A stretch of DNA of 64,000 nucleotides from Demequina sediminis (GCF_030296675.1 NZ_AP027736.1:2418001-2482000), one strand, 5' to 3'; shown: positions 21,002 to 30,425, counted from the first letter of the stretch. A program made the numbers and translations. The notes: generated by a model from the letters alone, not told the origin.

Positions 21002-22180
21002 GTGGACGAGGTCATGCCGCCGGAAGAGGGACAGAAGAGGGGCATCTCGCGCCGAGGGCTGATCCTGGGAGGCGCCGCGGGCGCCGCAGGCATCGCGGCG
21101 ATTGCCTATCTCGGCACGCGGGGAGGCGGCGGCACCGCGGGATGCGTGACCACGGACCTGTCGTCGACTGAGGCACGTCTCGCGATTTCGAACTGGCCCG
21201 AGTACATCGACGAGGACGACGGCGACTACCTGTCCACGCTGTCGCAGTTCCAGGAGCAGACCGGCATCCAGGTCTCCTACACGCCCGACGTCAACGACAA
21301 CTCCGAGTTCTTTGCGCGCGTGCGCAACCAGCTGGGCGCGTGCCAGCCGACGGGCCGCGACATGTTCATGCTGACCGACTGGATGGCCGCGCGCATGATC
21401 GATGCCGGCTGGATTCAGCAGCTGGACAAGGCCAACGTCCCCAACCTCGACGCCAACCTCATCTCCTCGCTGCAGGGCGTCGGATGGGACCCGAACCGCG
21501 ACTACTCCGCGCCGTGGCAGTCGGGCTTCACCGGCATCGCGTACAACAAGTCGCTCGTGGGCGAGGTGCGCACCATGGACGAGCTCCTCACGCGCTCGGA
21601 CCTCAAGGGCAAGGTCACGATGCTCACCGAGATGCGCGACACCATGGGCCTCCTCATGCTGAGCAACGGCGCGGATCCGGCGAACTTCTCCGACGACGAC
21701 TGGGGCGCCGCGCTCGAGAAGCTGAGCAAGGCGCGCGCGGACGGCCAGATCCGTGCATTCACCGGCAACGAGTACATCAACGACCTCGCGGCGGGCAACA
21801 TCGCGGCCTGCGTCGCGTGGTCGGGTGACGTCGCCGCGGCGGAGGATGAGAACCTCGTCTTCCTCCCGCCGGACGAGGGCATGATGATCTGGTCGGACAA
21901 CATGCTCATCCCCGTCCAGGGCATGCACAAGGCCAACGCCGAGAAGTGGATCGACTTCTACTACGACCCGAAGATCGCGGCCCAGCTCGCGGCCTACGTC
22001 TGGTACGTCTGCCCGGTAGAGGGCGCGCGCGAGGAGATGGAGTCCATCGACCCGTCGCTGGTCGACAACCCGCTGATCTTCCCGACCGACGAGTACCTCG
22101 CACAGACCAACGGCTTCATGTCGCTCGACGAGGCCAAGGCGTCCGGATACGAGAGGGACTTCGCGGATGTCACTGGCTGA
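21002..22180 (+). CDS. potD: Polyamine ABC transporter substrate-binding protein (PotD/PotF-like)
   Basis: 392 residues. The N-terminus has a Tat-like motif SRRGLIL, a hydrophobic stretch, and a possible lipobox ending TAGC, so it is exported and perhaps lipid-anchored. The mature part opens LAISNWPEYID, the usual opening of spermidine/putrescine-binding proteins, and includes MLTDWMAARMI and WYVCPVEGA. GTG at 21002 follows AGGAGG by 5 nt. The stop overlaps the ATPase gene start. Confidence 0.9.
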   Translation: MDEVMPPEEGQKRGISRRGLILGGAAGAAGIAAIAYLGTRGGGGTAGCVTTDLSSTEARLAISNWPEYIDEDDGDYLSTLSQFQEQTGIQVSYTPDVNDNSEFFARVRNQLGACQPTGRDMFMLTDWMAARMIDAGWIQQLDKANVPNLDANLISSLQGVGWDPNRDYSAPWQSGFTGIAYNKSLVGEVRTMDELLTRSDLKGKVTMLTEMRDTMGLLMLSNGADPANFSDDDWGAALEKLSKARADGQIRAFTGNEYINDLAAGNIAACVAWSGDVAAAEDENLVFLPPDEGMMIWSDNMLIPVQGMHKANAEKWIDFYYDPKIAAQLAAYVWYVCPVEGAREEMESIDPSLVDNPLIFPTDEYLAQTNGFMSLDEAKASGYERDFADVTG

Positions 22181-23315
22181 GGATGCTCGCCGCGACCTCC
22201 GGCTCGCGGGGCTGACCAAGCGCTACCCCAACGGCTTCGTCGCGGTGAAGTCGCTCGATCTGGTGATCCCGCAGGGTTCCTTCTTCGCCCTGCTCGGCCC
22301 GTCGGGGTGCGGCAAGACCACGACCCTGCGCATGGTCGCGGGACTCGAGGGCCCCACCGCGGGCACCATCCACATCGGCGACACCGACATCACCCACGAG
22401 AAGCCCTTCAAGCGTCCCGTCAACACGGTGTTCCAGAACTACGCGCTGTTCCCCCACCTCACCATCGCGGAGAACGTCGAGTTCGGTCCCAAGCGGCGCG
22501 GGGTCAAGGACACCGCGTCCCAGGTGAAGGAGATCCTCGAGCTCACCGAGCTGACCGAGCAGGCCGCCAAGAAGCCCGCTCAGCTCTCGGGTGGCCAGCA
22601 GCAGCGCGTGGCCCTGGCCCGCGCCCTCATCAACCGCCCCGAGGTGCTGTTGCTCGACGAGCCGCTGGGCGCGCTCGACCTCAAGCTCCGCCGCGCGATG
22701 CAGATCGAGCTCAAGCGGATCCAGGAGGAAGTAGGCCTGACATTCGTCCACGTCACGCACGACCAAGAGGAGGCCATGACCATGGCCGACACGGTCGCGG
22801 TGATGAACGAGGGGCGCATCGAGCAGCTCGGCACTCCCTATGACCTCTACACCAACCCCCACACCACGTTCGTGGCCAACTTCCTCGGTCGATCGAACCT
22901 GGTCAAGGGCACGGTCGTGGGCAGGGAAGGCACGGGGGCCGATGCCGTGGTCAAGGTCGACATGCACGGCACGGTGGTGACGATCAAGGCCAGTCGCGTC
23001 CACACGGAGTCCTCCGAGGGCTGGATCGGCATCCGTCCCGAGAAGGTCCTCATCCAGCCGGCGGGCACGCCGCTCGACGCGCCGGGCAACTTCTTCTCGG
23101 GCGCCGTGGTGAGCGAGGCGAGCTACATGGGAGTCTCGACCGAGTACCACCTGCGCATGCCGTGGGGCCAGGAGCTCATCTGCTTCGAGCAGAACACGGG
23201 ACGGCGCGGCGGACTCGTGGCGGTCGGCACTCAGGTCGACGTGTCCTGGAGGCCCGAGTTCGCGTTCCTCCTCGACTCGTCTCAGGATGCCGGGGCCGGG
23301 ATCGAGGAGGAGTGA
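22167..23315 (+). CDS. potA: Polyamine ABC transporter ATPase
   Basis: 382 residues: Walker A GPSGCGKTT at 44-52, Q-loop NTVFQNYALFPH, signature LSGGQQQR, Walker B LLLDEPLGALD, switch His in FVHVTHDQEEAM. The C-terminal TOBE domain (about 280-375) matches PotA/PotG. Overlaps the end of the binding-protein gene by 14 bp. Confidence 0.93.
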   Translation: MSLAEDARRDLRLAGLTKRYPNGFVAVKSLDLVIPQGSFFALLGPSGCGKTTTLRMVAGLEGPTAGTIHIGDTDITHEKPFKRPVNTVFQNYALFPHLTIAENVEFGPKRRGVKDTASQVKEILELTELTEQAAKKPAQLSGGQQQRVALARALINRPEVLLLDEPLGALDLKLRRAMQIELKRIQEEVGLTFVHVTHDQEEAMTMADTVAVMNEGRIEQLGTPYDLYTNPHTTFVANFLGRSNLVKGTVVGREGTGADAVVKVDMHGTVVTIKASRVHTESSEGWIGIRPEKVLIQPAGTPLDAPGNFFSGAVVSEASYMGVSTEYHLRMPWGQELICFEQNTGRRGGLVAVGTQVDVSWRPEFAFLLDSSQDAGAGIEEE

Positions 23316-23316
23316 C

Positions 23317-24180
23317 GTGACCGCCCTCCAGCGCGTCTTCGGCAGGAATGCCGCGTACATCCTGATCGCCCCGGCCGCGCTGTGGCTCGCGGTCTTCTTC
23401 CTGTTCCCGATCCTGTCCCTGCTCACGACGTCGCTGTCGGATCCTGCGGGCAACCCGGTCACCGGCTATACGCTGACGTGGCGCGTCCAGAACTACGTCG
23501 AGGCGCTCGCGGACTACTGGCCCTATCTGGGCAGGTCGCTGCTCTATGCGGGCATCGCGACGTTCTTCTGCCTCATCCTCGGCTACGTGCTTGCCTATGC
23601 GATCGCGTTCAAGGCGGGGCGGTTCAAGACGATCATGCTGGTGCTGGTCATCGCGCCGTTCTTCACCAGCTTCCTGGTGCGCACGCTGTCGTGGAAGCTG
23701 ATCCTCGCGGACAACGGGTGGATCGTCGAGACGCTGCAGTCGCTCAACCTGCTCGCGGAGGATGGGCGCCTGCTCGCGACGCCCGTCGCGGTGGTGGCCG
23801 GCCTCACGTACAACTTCCTGCCGTTCATGATCCTGCCGCTGTACACGAGCCTCGAGAAGATCGACCCGAAGCTCAACGAGGCGGCGGCGGACCTGTACGC
23901 GAACCCCGTGCAGCGCTTCTGGCGCGTCATCTGGCCGCTGTCGCTGCCGGGAGTGGTGGGCGGCACGCTGCTGACCTTCATCCCGGCGACCGGTGACTAC
24001 ATCAATGCCGAACTCCTGGGCAGCCCCAACACCCAGATGGTCGGCAACCGCATCCAGGCGCTCTTCACGACGGTGGGTGACTATCCGCACGCGGCGGCGC
24101 TGTCCGTGATCCTCATGGCGATGATCGTCGCGATGGTGCTCTACTACGTGCGCAAGGCGGGAACGGAGGACCTCCTGTGA
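23317..24180 (+). CDS. potB: Polyamine ABC transporter permease (PotB-like)
   Basis: 287 residues with six helices; EAA loop in LNEAAADLYANPVQRFWRVIWPLSLPG. GTG at 23317 follows GGAGGAG and comes 1 bp after the ATPase stop. Forms the membrane channel with PotC. Confidence 0.92.
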   Translation: MTALQRVFGRNAAYILIAPAALWLAVFFLFPILSLLTTSLSDPAGNPVTGYTLTWRVQNYVEALADYWPYLGRSLLYAGIATFFCLILGYVLAYAIAFKAGRFKTIMLVLVIAPFFTSFLVRTLSWKLILADNGWIVETLQSLNLLAEDGRLLATPVAVVAGLTYNFLPFMILPLYTSLEKIDPKLNEAAADLYANPVQRFWRVIWPLSLPGVVGGTLLTFIPATGDYINAELLGSPNTQMVGNRIQALFTTVGDYPHAAALSVILMAMIVAMVLYYVRKAGTEDLL

Positions 24181-25001
24181 TGACCCGTGTGGGCCGATGG
24201 ATCGGCCGTCACCTCGCGCTCGCGCTGGGCCTGCTGGTCCTGCTGTACATGTACATCCCCAACTTCATCGTCGCGCTGATGTCCTTCAACGACGCGTCGC
24301 AGTCGCGCAACCTCTATCAGTTCCAGTCCTTCACGTGGGACAACTGGCTCAACCCGTGCGCCCCGCTGGGGATGTGCGAGTCGCTGCGCGTGAGCATCAG
24401 CATCGGCCTGCTCGCGACGATCGTGTCGACCATCATCGGCACGCTCGCGGCCTTCGCGCTCGTGCGCCACCGCTTCGAGGGGCGATCGACGGCCAACCTC
24501 ATGGTGTTCCTGCCGATGGCCACTCCCGAGATCGTGATGGGCTCGTCCCTGCTGGCGCTGTTCGTCGCGGCGGGGCTGGGCGGCCAGCTGGGCTTCTGGA
24601 CGATCCTCGTCGCACACATCATGTTTTGCATCTCATTCGTGGTGGTGACGGTGCGGTCGCGTCTCTCGGGCCTGGACTCCAATCTGGAGAAGGCCGCGAT
24701 GGACCTCTATGCCAACGAGTGGCAGACGTTCTGGCGCGTCACGTTCCCGCTGGTCTTCCCCGGCATCCTCGCCGCGGCCCTGCTCGCGTTCTCGCTGTCC
24801 TTCGACGACTTCATCATCACGAACTTCAACGCCGGCCAGACGGTCACCTTCCCGATGTTCGTGTGGGGAGCGGCGCAGCGCGGCGTGCCCATGCAGGTCA
24901 ACGTGATCGGCACCCTGATGTTCATCGCGGCGCTGACCTTCGTGATCCTCGGTGAGGTCGCGTCGCGGCGTCGGGCCCGGGGCAAGGTGTCCGCGAGGTA
25001 G
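24177..25001 (+). CDS. potC: Polyamine ABC transporter permease (PotC-like)
   Basis: 274 residues, six helices, EAA loop in LEKAAMDLYANEWQTFWRVTFPL, and the PotC-like FSFDDFIITNF-type segment after it. The start is GTG 24177 overlapping the potB stop, or the ATG at 24180; both keep coupling. Last gene of the uptake operon. Confidence 0.92.
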   Translation: MMTRVGRWIGRHLALALGLLVLLYMYIPNFIVALMSFNDASQSRNLYQFQSFTWDNWLNPCAPLGMCESLRVSISIGLLATIVSTIIGTLAAFALVRHRFEGRSTANLMVFLPMATPEIVMGSSLLALFVAAGLGGQLGFWTILVAHIMFCISFVVVTVRSRLSGLDSNLEKAAMDLYANEWQTFWRVTFPLVFPGILAAALLAFSLSFDDFIITNFNAGQTVTFPMFVWGAAQRGVPMQVNVIGTLMFIAALTFVILGEVASRRRARGKVSAR

Positions 25002-25021
25002 GCACCCGGCGTCAGCCCGGA

Positions 25022-25050
25022 GCGCGGGTCGATCCCCGATCGGCCCGCGC
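25022..25050. terminator. Bidirectional terminator between potC and the aminotransferase
   Basis: GCGCGGGTCGATC, loop CCC, GATCGGCCCGCGC: 13-bp stem with one mismatch. Lies between convergent genes. Shares the CGATC/GATCG core with hairpins at 34791 and 38578. Confidence 0.75.
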
Positions 25051-25145
25051 TTCAGGCCGTCTCGACCCGGATCGCGGGCGATCGCGCACGCCGCCCGTGG
25101 GCTGAGCTGAGCGCGTGCTCGGCCCGGCGCGCGGGCGGCTCCGAT

Positions 25146-26528
25146 CTACAGCAGCGCGTACGCCCGCGTGATGACGTCGCGCAGGATGCGCTCCATCTCG
25201 TCGAACTCGGCCTGGCCCACGATCAGCGGCGGCGACAGCTGGATGACCGGGTCGCCGCGGTCGTCCGCGCGGCAGTACAGCCCGGCGGCGTAGAGCTCCT
25301 TGGACAGGAAGCCGTGCAGGACCCGCTCGCCCTCCTCGTCGGTGAGCGTCTCCCGCGTCGCCTTGTCCTTGACCAGCTCGATGCCGTAGAAGAAGCCGTC
25401 TCCGCGCACGTCGCCCACCATGGGCAGGTCGAGCAGCCGCTCCAGGGTCGCGCGGAACGCCGGGGCGGTCTCACGCACGTGGGCCAGCACGCCCTCGTTC
25501 TCGAAGGCATCGAGATTGGCCATCGCGATCGCGGCCGCGACGGGGTGGCCCCCAAACGTGTACCCGTGCGCGAACATCTCGCCCGCGGCGAGGAACGGCT
25601 CCATCAGTCGATCCGACGCGATCATGGCGCCCATGGGTGCGTAGCCGGAGGTCAGTCCCTTGGCCGACGTGATGATGTCCGGCTCGTAGCCAAACCGGGT
25701 GGCGCCGAACATCTCGCCCAGGCGCCCGTACGCGCAGATGACCTCGTCGGACACCAACAGGACGTCGTGGCGGTCGCAGATCTCGCGCACGCGAGCGAAG
25801 TAGCCGGGAGGCGGCGGGAAACAGCCGCCCGCATTCTGCACCGGCTCGAGGAACACGGCCGCGACGCTCTCGGGGCCCTCGTTCTCGATCGCGACCTCGA
25901 TCTGGTCGGCGGCCCACCGCCCGAACGCCTCGGCATCCGAGCCGTCGTGCAGCCCGTGCGTGATCTCGCTCGCGCGGTACGCGTTCGTGTTGGGCACGCG
26001 GAACGTCGAGGGCACCAGCGGCTCGAACTGCTGCTTCAGCGACGGCAGCCCCGTGATCGACAGCGCGCCGTGCGGGGTGCCGTGGTACGCGACGGCGCGG
26101 CTGATGACCTTGTGCTTCATGGGCTTGCCCACGAGCTTGAAGTAGTTCTTCGCGAGCTTCCATGCGGACTCGACCGCCTCGCCGCCGCCGCTCGTGAAGA
26201 ACACGCGGTTGAGCGAGCCGGGGGCGTGGTGGGCGAGGCGCTCCGCGAGCTCGATCGCGCGCGGATGCGCGTACGACCACAGCGGGTGGAAGGCGAGCTC
26301 GCGCGCCTGGGCGGCGGCCGCCTCCGCGAGGTCCGCGCGGCCGTGGCCCAGCTGGTTGACGAACAGCCCCGCGAGGCCGTCGAGATAGCGCCTGCCCTCG
26401 GCATCCCAGATGTAGGCGCCCTCGCCGCGCACGATGATCGGCACGTCCGCCTCGGCGTAGCGCGAGTGCTGCGTGAAGTGCATCCACAGGTGATCCTTGG
26501 CGGCCTGCTGCAGGCGTGCGGTATCCAT
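25146..26528 (-). CDS. Class III PLP-dependent aminotransferase (putrescine/omega-amino acid type)
   Basis: 460 residues. PLP lysine in SAKGLTSGY (near residue 288), with LLVSDEVICAYGRLG upstream and GYTFGGHPVAAA after it. Close in features to putrescine-pyruvate and beta-alanine aminotransferases. The ATG at 26528 is preferred over the low-complexity upstream extension. With the FAD oxidase and Pot transporter it forms a putrescine-to-GABA type degradation cluster; the exact amine is inferred. Confidence 0.87.
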   Translation of the reverse strand: MDTARLQQAAKDHLWMHFTQHSRYAEADVPIIVRGEGAYIWDAEGRRYLDGLAGLFVNQLGHGRADLAEAAAAQARELAFHPLWSYAHPRAIELAERLAHHAPGSLNRVFFTSGGGEAVESAWKLAKNYFKLVGKPMKHKVISRAVAYHGTPHGALSITGLPSLKQQFEPLVPSTFRVPNTNAYRASEITHGLHDGSDAEAFGRWAADQIEVAIENEGPESVAAVFLEPVQNAGGCFPPPPGYFARVREICDRHDVLLVSDEVICAYGRLGEMFGATRFGYEPDIITSAKGLTSGYAPMGAMIASDRLMEPFLAAGEMFAHGYTFGGHPVAAAIAMANLDAFENEGVLAHVRETAPAFRATLERLLDLPMVGDVRGDGFFYGIELVKDKATRETLTDEEGERVLHGFLSKELYAAGLYCRADDRGDPVIQLSPPLIVGQAEFDEMERILRDVITRAYALL

Positions 26529-26629
26529 CCCCCCATCGTTTCGCCCGCCACGCCGTGCCGCAACCGACGCCTTGGCGGGGATCTGCGTGGGCGGACACGG
26601 TTCGTCCGGCGCCGGGATGCGCACCCGCG

Positions 26630-27865
26630 CTAGAGGAGGCGCACCTCCGCCTCGAGCGCGGCGGCGAGGTCACCCCGCGGGACGACCCGCACCTCGCCCA
26701 GGCCTAGCCAGCCCGCCATCACCGCCAGCTCTGCGGCGAGCGCGGCGGCCACCGAGGCATCGTCCCTGCGCCGTGTCCCTTGGGGGCGTCCGGGCTCGCG
26801 CCATGCGGACTCGACCGACAACACGCCGTCCTTGCGTAGGGCCTTGAGGTCCACGCGCGCCTCGAAGCGGTCGCCGTGCAGGAAGAGCAGGCAGTAGTAG
26901 CCGTACACGCGTTGCGGGGCGGGGGTGTAGATCTCGATGCGGTAATCGACACCGAACATCCGCAGCAGGCGCGGGCGGTACCAGCACACGGGGTCGAACG
27001 GGCTGAGCAGCGCCGATGCCGTGGCCCGGACGGGATCGGACGCCCCGGTGGCGAGCAGCGCCGGCTCCCGCCAGCCCTCGACCTCGACCCATCGCGCGAG
27101 GCCGCGCTCGACCGCCGAGTCCGCCCAGCCGGCGCGATGCGCGCGGGGCAGTCGAAAGTGGTCGGCGAGGTCGGACGGCGTGCCGATTCCCGTGGCGGCG
27201 AGGGCGTGGTCGAACAGGGTGCGATGCGCGTCGTAGGCGGGCATCCCCCAGTCGCCGCGCGAGGCGGGAGCGAGTCCCCACGCGCGCGACGTCGAGTCAT
27301 ACGTGCGCCGGAAGTGGGGCCCGCGCGCGGACGCGACCTCGCCCGTGATGAACAGGTGATCGAGAGCGTCCTTGACGTGCGACGTGTCCCACCACGTGCC
27401 GCGCCGCCCTTCGCGAGGGGCCAGGTGCTCGAGCTCCGAGGACGTGAAGGGCCCCGACTCCTCCACCCGCGCGCGCACCTCGTCGAGCAGTCCGGGCCGC
27501 TCACGGTCGAGGCGCTCGCGCGTGCGCACCTGCCACGAGGTCCCCGCGACCATCCGGTGATGCATCGCGGGCAGCAGCGCGCGCGGCATCACGGAGGCCT
27601 CGTGACCCCAGTGCTCGAAGGCGTGGTCGGAGCCGGACAGCCACCCGTCGAGGCGATCACGGTCGTACGGACCGTAGCGCGAGTACAGCGGGAGGTAGTG
27701 GGCGCGCGCGAGCACGTTGACCGAGTCGAGCTGCAGCACGCCCTGGCGGTCGAGGTACTCGCGGAAGCGCGCGGGGCCGGGCCTGCCGGGCGGGCGCCGG
27801 CGCGCGAGAGACTGCGCGGCGAGGTGGATCCGGCGGGCCTCGGCGGCCGTCAGCGAGGTGGTCAC
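26630..27865 (-). CDS. Winged-helix DNA glycosylase, YcaQ/AlkX family
   Basis: 411 residues. The catalytic-type motif GVLQLDSVNVLARAHYLPLYSR carries the QxD triad at residues 45-47, and the rest has the winged-helix repeats of this family (HTH_42), including LLSPFDPVCWYR. Members unhook DNA interstrand crosslinks or act on bulky lesions. Monocistronic; divergent from tRNA-Thr. Confidence 0.85.
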   Translation of the reverse strand: MTTSLTAAEARRIHLAAQSLARRRPPGRPGPARFREYLDRQGVLQLDSVNVLARAHYLPLYSRYGPYDRDRLDGWLSGSDHAFEHWGHEASVMPRALLPAMHHRMVAGTSWQVRTRERLDRERPGLLDEVRARVEESGPFTSSELEHLAPREGRRGTWWDTSHVKDALDHLFITGEVASARGPHFRRTYDSTSRAWGLAPASRGDWGMPAYDAHRTLFDHALAATGIGTPSDLADHFRLPRAHRAGWADSAVERGLARWVEVEGWREPALLATGASDPVRATASALLSPFDPVCWYRPRLLRMFGVDYRIEIYTPAPQRVYGYYCLLFLHGDRFEARVDLKALRKDGVLSVESAWREPGRPQGTRRRDDASVAAALAAELAVMAGWLGLGEVRVVPRGDLAAALEAEVRLL

Positions 27866-27919
27866 CGTGTCACTCTAGGAGGGCGGTCCGACAGCCGCGC
27901 CGGGCGCCCCGGCTCCGAT

Positions 27920-27949
27920 TTCACTTTTGGGTTCCGCGGCGTGTACCCT
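27920..27949 (+). promoter_or_regulatory. Promoter of the tRNA-Thr/tRNA-Met/rpmG unit
   Basis: -35 TTCACT (27920-27925), 18-bp spacer, -10 TACCCT (27944-27949); predicted start about 27956, just before the tRNA at 27960. Confidence 0.6.
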
Positions 27950-27959
27950 GTTCCGGCTG

Positions 27960-28032
27960 GCCCCGATAGCTCAGTCGGCAGAGCGTTTCCATGGTAAGGA
28001 AAAGGTCCAGGGTTCGATTCCCTGTCGGGGCT
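27960..28032 (+). tRNA. tRNA-Thr (GGT)
   Basis: Acceptor GCCCCGA pairs with TCGGGGC (28025-28031), discriminator T. The anticodon loop ATGGTAA between TTTCC and GGAAA gives anticodon GGT at 27993-27995. First gene of the conserved tRNA-Thr, tRNA-Met, rpmG group. Confidence 0.97.
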
Positions 28033-28089
28033 CTCTATCCGTCGCGATTCTTGCGGCGGATCGCCGTTCGCGTTCGCGCGGCGGCACGC

Positions 28090-28163
28090 GGCGGGGTAGC
28101 TCAGCTGGTTAGAGCGCACGACTCATAATCGTGAGGTCGCGGGTTCGAGCCCCGCCCTCGCTA
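28090..28163 (+). tRNA. tRNA-Met (CAT), elongator type
   Basis: Anticodon stem CACGA/TCGTG with loop CTCATAA, anticodon CAT at 28124-28126. Acceptor GGCGGGG pairs with CCTCGCT using two G-U pairs, discriminator A. Lacks the initiator GGG/CCC anticodon stem. Context (tRNA-Thr then rpmG) fits elongator Met; a lysidine-modified Ile tRNA is less likely. Confidence 0.93.
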
Positions 28164-28230
28164 CGGAACAGGCCATCAGCCTGATCTCGCGCTGTCGCAG
28201 GCGTGTCACGACAAGGCTGGGAGAGACCAC

Positions 28231-28395
28231 ATGGCCAAGAACGACGTTCGTCCGAAGATCACGCTCGCGTGCACCGAGTGCAAGGACCGCAACTACATCA
28301 CGCGCAAGAACCGCCGTAACAACCCCGACCGTGTGGAGCTCTCCAAGTTCTGCCGGAAGTGCGGCAAGCACACCGCGCACCGCGAGACGCGCTAA
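28231..28395 (+). CDS. rpmG: 50S ribosomal protein L33
   Basis: 54 residues, [17 protein letters not shown] onwards. Two CxxC pairs (C14/C17 and C41/C44) make it the zinc-binding C+ form. ATG follows GGGAGAGACC. Follows tRNA-Thr and tRNA-Met, as in many actinobacteria. Confidence 0.97.
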   Translation: MAKNDVRPKITLACTECKDRNYITRKNRRNNPDRVELSKFCRKCGKHTAHRETR

Positions 28396-28413
28396 GCATC
28401 ACGCTTGAGACGA

Positions 28414-28443
28414 GGCCCGTCGCCCCCGCTGGGGCGGCGGGCC
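28414..28443 (+). terminator. Terminator of rpmG
   Basis: GGCCCGTCGCCCC and GGGGCGGCGGGCC form a 13-bp stem with one T-G pair and a 4-nt loop, followed by TTCGTCGTT. Confidence 0.8.
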
Positions 28444-28471
28444 TTCGTCGTTCCCGGGTGGGGAGGGTGTC

Positions 28472-29503
28472 ATGATGCGGGGCATGGATGATGCTCGGAG
28501 GGAGCCGGCCGCGCCGACCGGCGGCCCCGCTCTCGCGCCAGGGCGGAGGCCGGAGCAGACACGGGTTCGCCGTGTCGCCCGCGCGCTCGCGGTCCTGGCT
28601 CTGGTGGCCGTGTCGATACCGGTGCTCGCGAGGCTGACGGGCGTCGAGGCCGGACCGCTCGCGATCCTCGTGGCTCTCATGCCGTGGGTCGTGCTCGCGT
28701 GCCTGATCCCGCTGGCCCTGGCCCTGGCCGCGCGCGCGTGGGCGGTCGCCGGCGCGGCGGCCGCCGTGCTCGCGCTGTGCGTGGCCTGGCAGGCGCCGCT
28801 GTTCTCCGCAGGCGCGGGCGCGACAGCGGAGGACGCCGCCCTGACCGTGGCGAGCGTGAGCGCGACGTTCGGCCGCGTGGACGCGGATGCGGTGGTGGCG
28901 CTCGTGCGCGAGGGCGAGGTCGACCTCCTCGCGGTCCAGGAGCTCACGCCGGATGCCGCGGACGCGCTGGTTGCCGCGGGACTCGAGGACGCGCTGCCGC
29001 ACTCCGTGCTCCTGCCGGAGGAGGGGTTCACCGGCACGGGTCTGTGGTCCGCGCTGCCCCTCGGGGACAGCGGCGAGGTCGAGGGGATGACGTCGCGTGC
29101 TCCGTGGGCTGTCGCCGAGCTCGACGGCCGCGCGGTCACCGTGCTTGCCCCGCATCCGGCCGCGCCTGGCCCCACGGACCACGCGCGGTGGGCGGCGGAT
29201 CTCGAGCTGCTGCGCGACGCGGTCGCCGGAATGGACGACGCGGTCCTGGTCGTGGGGGACCTCAACGCGACGCGCGACCACCGGGCGTTCCGAGCGATCG
29301 AGTCGCTCGGATGCGTCGACGCCGCCGACGGCGCGGGCGCTGGCTTCCTGCCCACCTTCCCCGAGGGCCGCGGGCTGTTTCCGGTCGCGGCGATCGACCA
29401 CGTGCTCGAGTGCGGCACCGGCCTGGGCGCGGTCGGGGTCGAGACCGCATCGATCGAGGGCGCGGATCATCGCGCCCTGGTGGTCCGCTACGGTGCCGCG
29501 TGA
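28472..29503 (+). CDS. Membrane-anchored endonuclease/exonuclease/phosphatase-fold hydrolase
   Basis: About 343 residues: a short cytoplasmic tail, three hydrophobic helices (about 35-110), then an extracytoplasmic EEP domain. Catalytic signatures: LLAVQEL (metal-binding Glu), VVGDLNATRDH, AIDHVL, and ADHRALV at the C-terminus. Such proteins hydrolyse phosphodiesters outside the cell; substrate unknown. Alternative ATGs at 28475 and 28484. First gene of an accessory stretch separating rpmG from the MaoC genes. Confidence 0.82.
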   Translation: MMRGMDDARREPAAPTGGPALAPGRRPEQTRVRRVARALAVLALVAVSIPVLARLTGVEAGPLAILVALMPWVVLACLIPLALALAARAWAVAGAAAAVLALCVAWQAPLFSAGAGATAEDAALTVASVSATFGRVDADAVVALVREGEVDLLAVQELTPDAADALVAAGLEDALPHSVLLPEEGFTGTGLWSALPLGDSGEVEGMTSRAPWAVAELDGRAVTVLAPHPAAPGPTDHARWAADLELLRDAVAGMDDAVLVVGDLNATRDHRAFRAIESLGCVDAADGAGAGFLPTFPEGRGLFPVAAIDHVLECGTGLGAVGVETASIEGADHRALVVRYGAA

Positions 29504-29587
29504 GCCCTGCGGTCGAATGACGCGGCAGGTAGTCGCGCGGGTCCGTATCCACCGCGCGCGCGGCCGGAAGGGTGATGAGGGGGCGTG

Positions 29588-30244
29588 GTGAGGCAGGTAG
29601 TGGTTGGCGTGGTCGCTCTGGCCGGCATGTTCGGCTTGTGCTCGTGCACGCCGGCGGTGGATCCTCAGAGCGTTGAGGAGTAGTGGATCTTCGACAACTA
29701 CCCGCAGCTGTGGGATCAACGGATCCGCGCGCTGTCGACGGAGAAGCTCCAGAGGTCTCCGAGCGGCGGCCAGGAGCCGGTTCCGCTGGTCCAGTACCTG
29801 GATGGACAGCGCTTTGAGGGGACTGTCGAGGCCCCCTTGTCATTCAGCGGGACGGACACCGTTCCCGGAGAGTTGTCGATGGCTTCTGCCGAGCTGATCG
29901 ATGGCACTCACTCAAGGGAGAACGGGTCCATCGAGCGCTACGGCAACAGTAAGTACCTGATCGACCTGAACCTCTCCGGCAAGGACAAGAGCCGGCTGTC
30001 CATTCGCATCTCGCGCAGCGACGGCAACGTGAAACCTTACTTCTACGACGGCGACACCAGTCCGCACACGTACGCGAACCTCGAGGAGGCGCTCGCGGAC
30101 GTCAAGGATGGTGTCCCGCTCGGTGGTGGCCGCGTCCTGGACCTGGCGGAGATCTCGGCGGTACTGCTGGAGTCCGAGAGCGCACCATCTGGCATCCAGA
30201 TAATCGACCCGCGGACATGGGAGCCGGTGAACTGGGTCCCATAA
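29588..30244 (+). pseudogene. Lipoprotein gene interrupted by an in-frame amber codon
   Basis: A single frame runs from GTG 29588 to TAA 30242-30244 but contains TAG at 29681-29683. The first 31 codons encode a lipoprotein signal (VVVGVVALAGMFGLCSC with lipobox LCSC). After the TAG the frame continues without stops for about 186 codons (IFDNYPQLWDQR, then a soluble domain ending WEPVNWVP). The product is unrecognised. Either a nonsense mutation, a sequencing error, or rarely readthrough. Codon use is less GC-biased than neighbours. Confidence 0.55.
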
Positions 30245-30400
30245 TGCCCTGAGATCCTTACTGCCCCCGCCCCGGATGCATCAAATGCTCCGGAGCCGCC
30301 CCCACCCTCCTGGTGGCATAGGCCGGCCGATGCTCGATCACCGTCGCGAGCGCATCGCATGCACGCTTCCCGCGCGGCGCTCCTGTGCAGTCGGGCCGCA

Positions 30401-30425
30401 TATAAGTTAAAGTGATTCTGTTCAC
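30401..30425 (+). promoter_or_regulatory. Candidate promoter/operator of the AbiE-like pair
   Basis: TATAAG (30401-30406) is a good -10 in a GC-rich context. The inverted repeat GTGA-N6-TCAC (30412-30425) overlaps the expected start site. AbiEi antitoxins repress their own promoters through inverted repeats, which fits this layout but is not shown. Confidence 0.45.
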
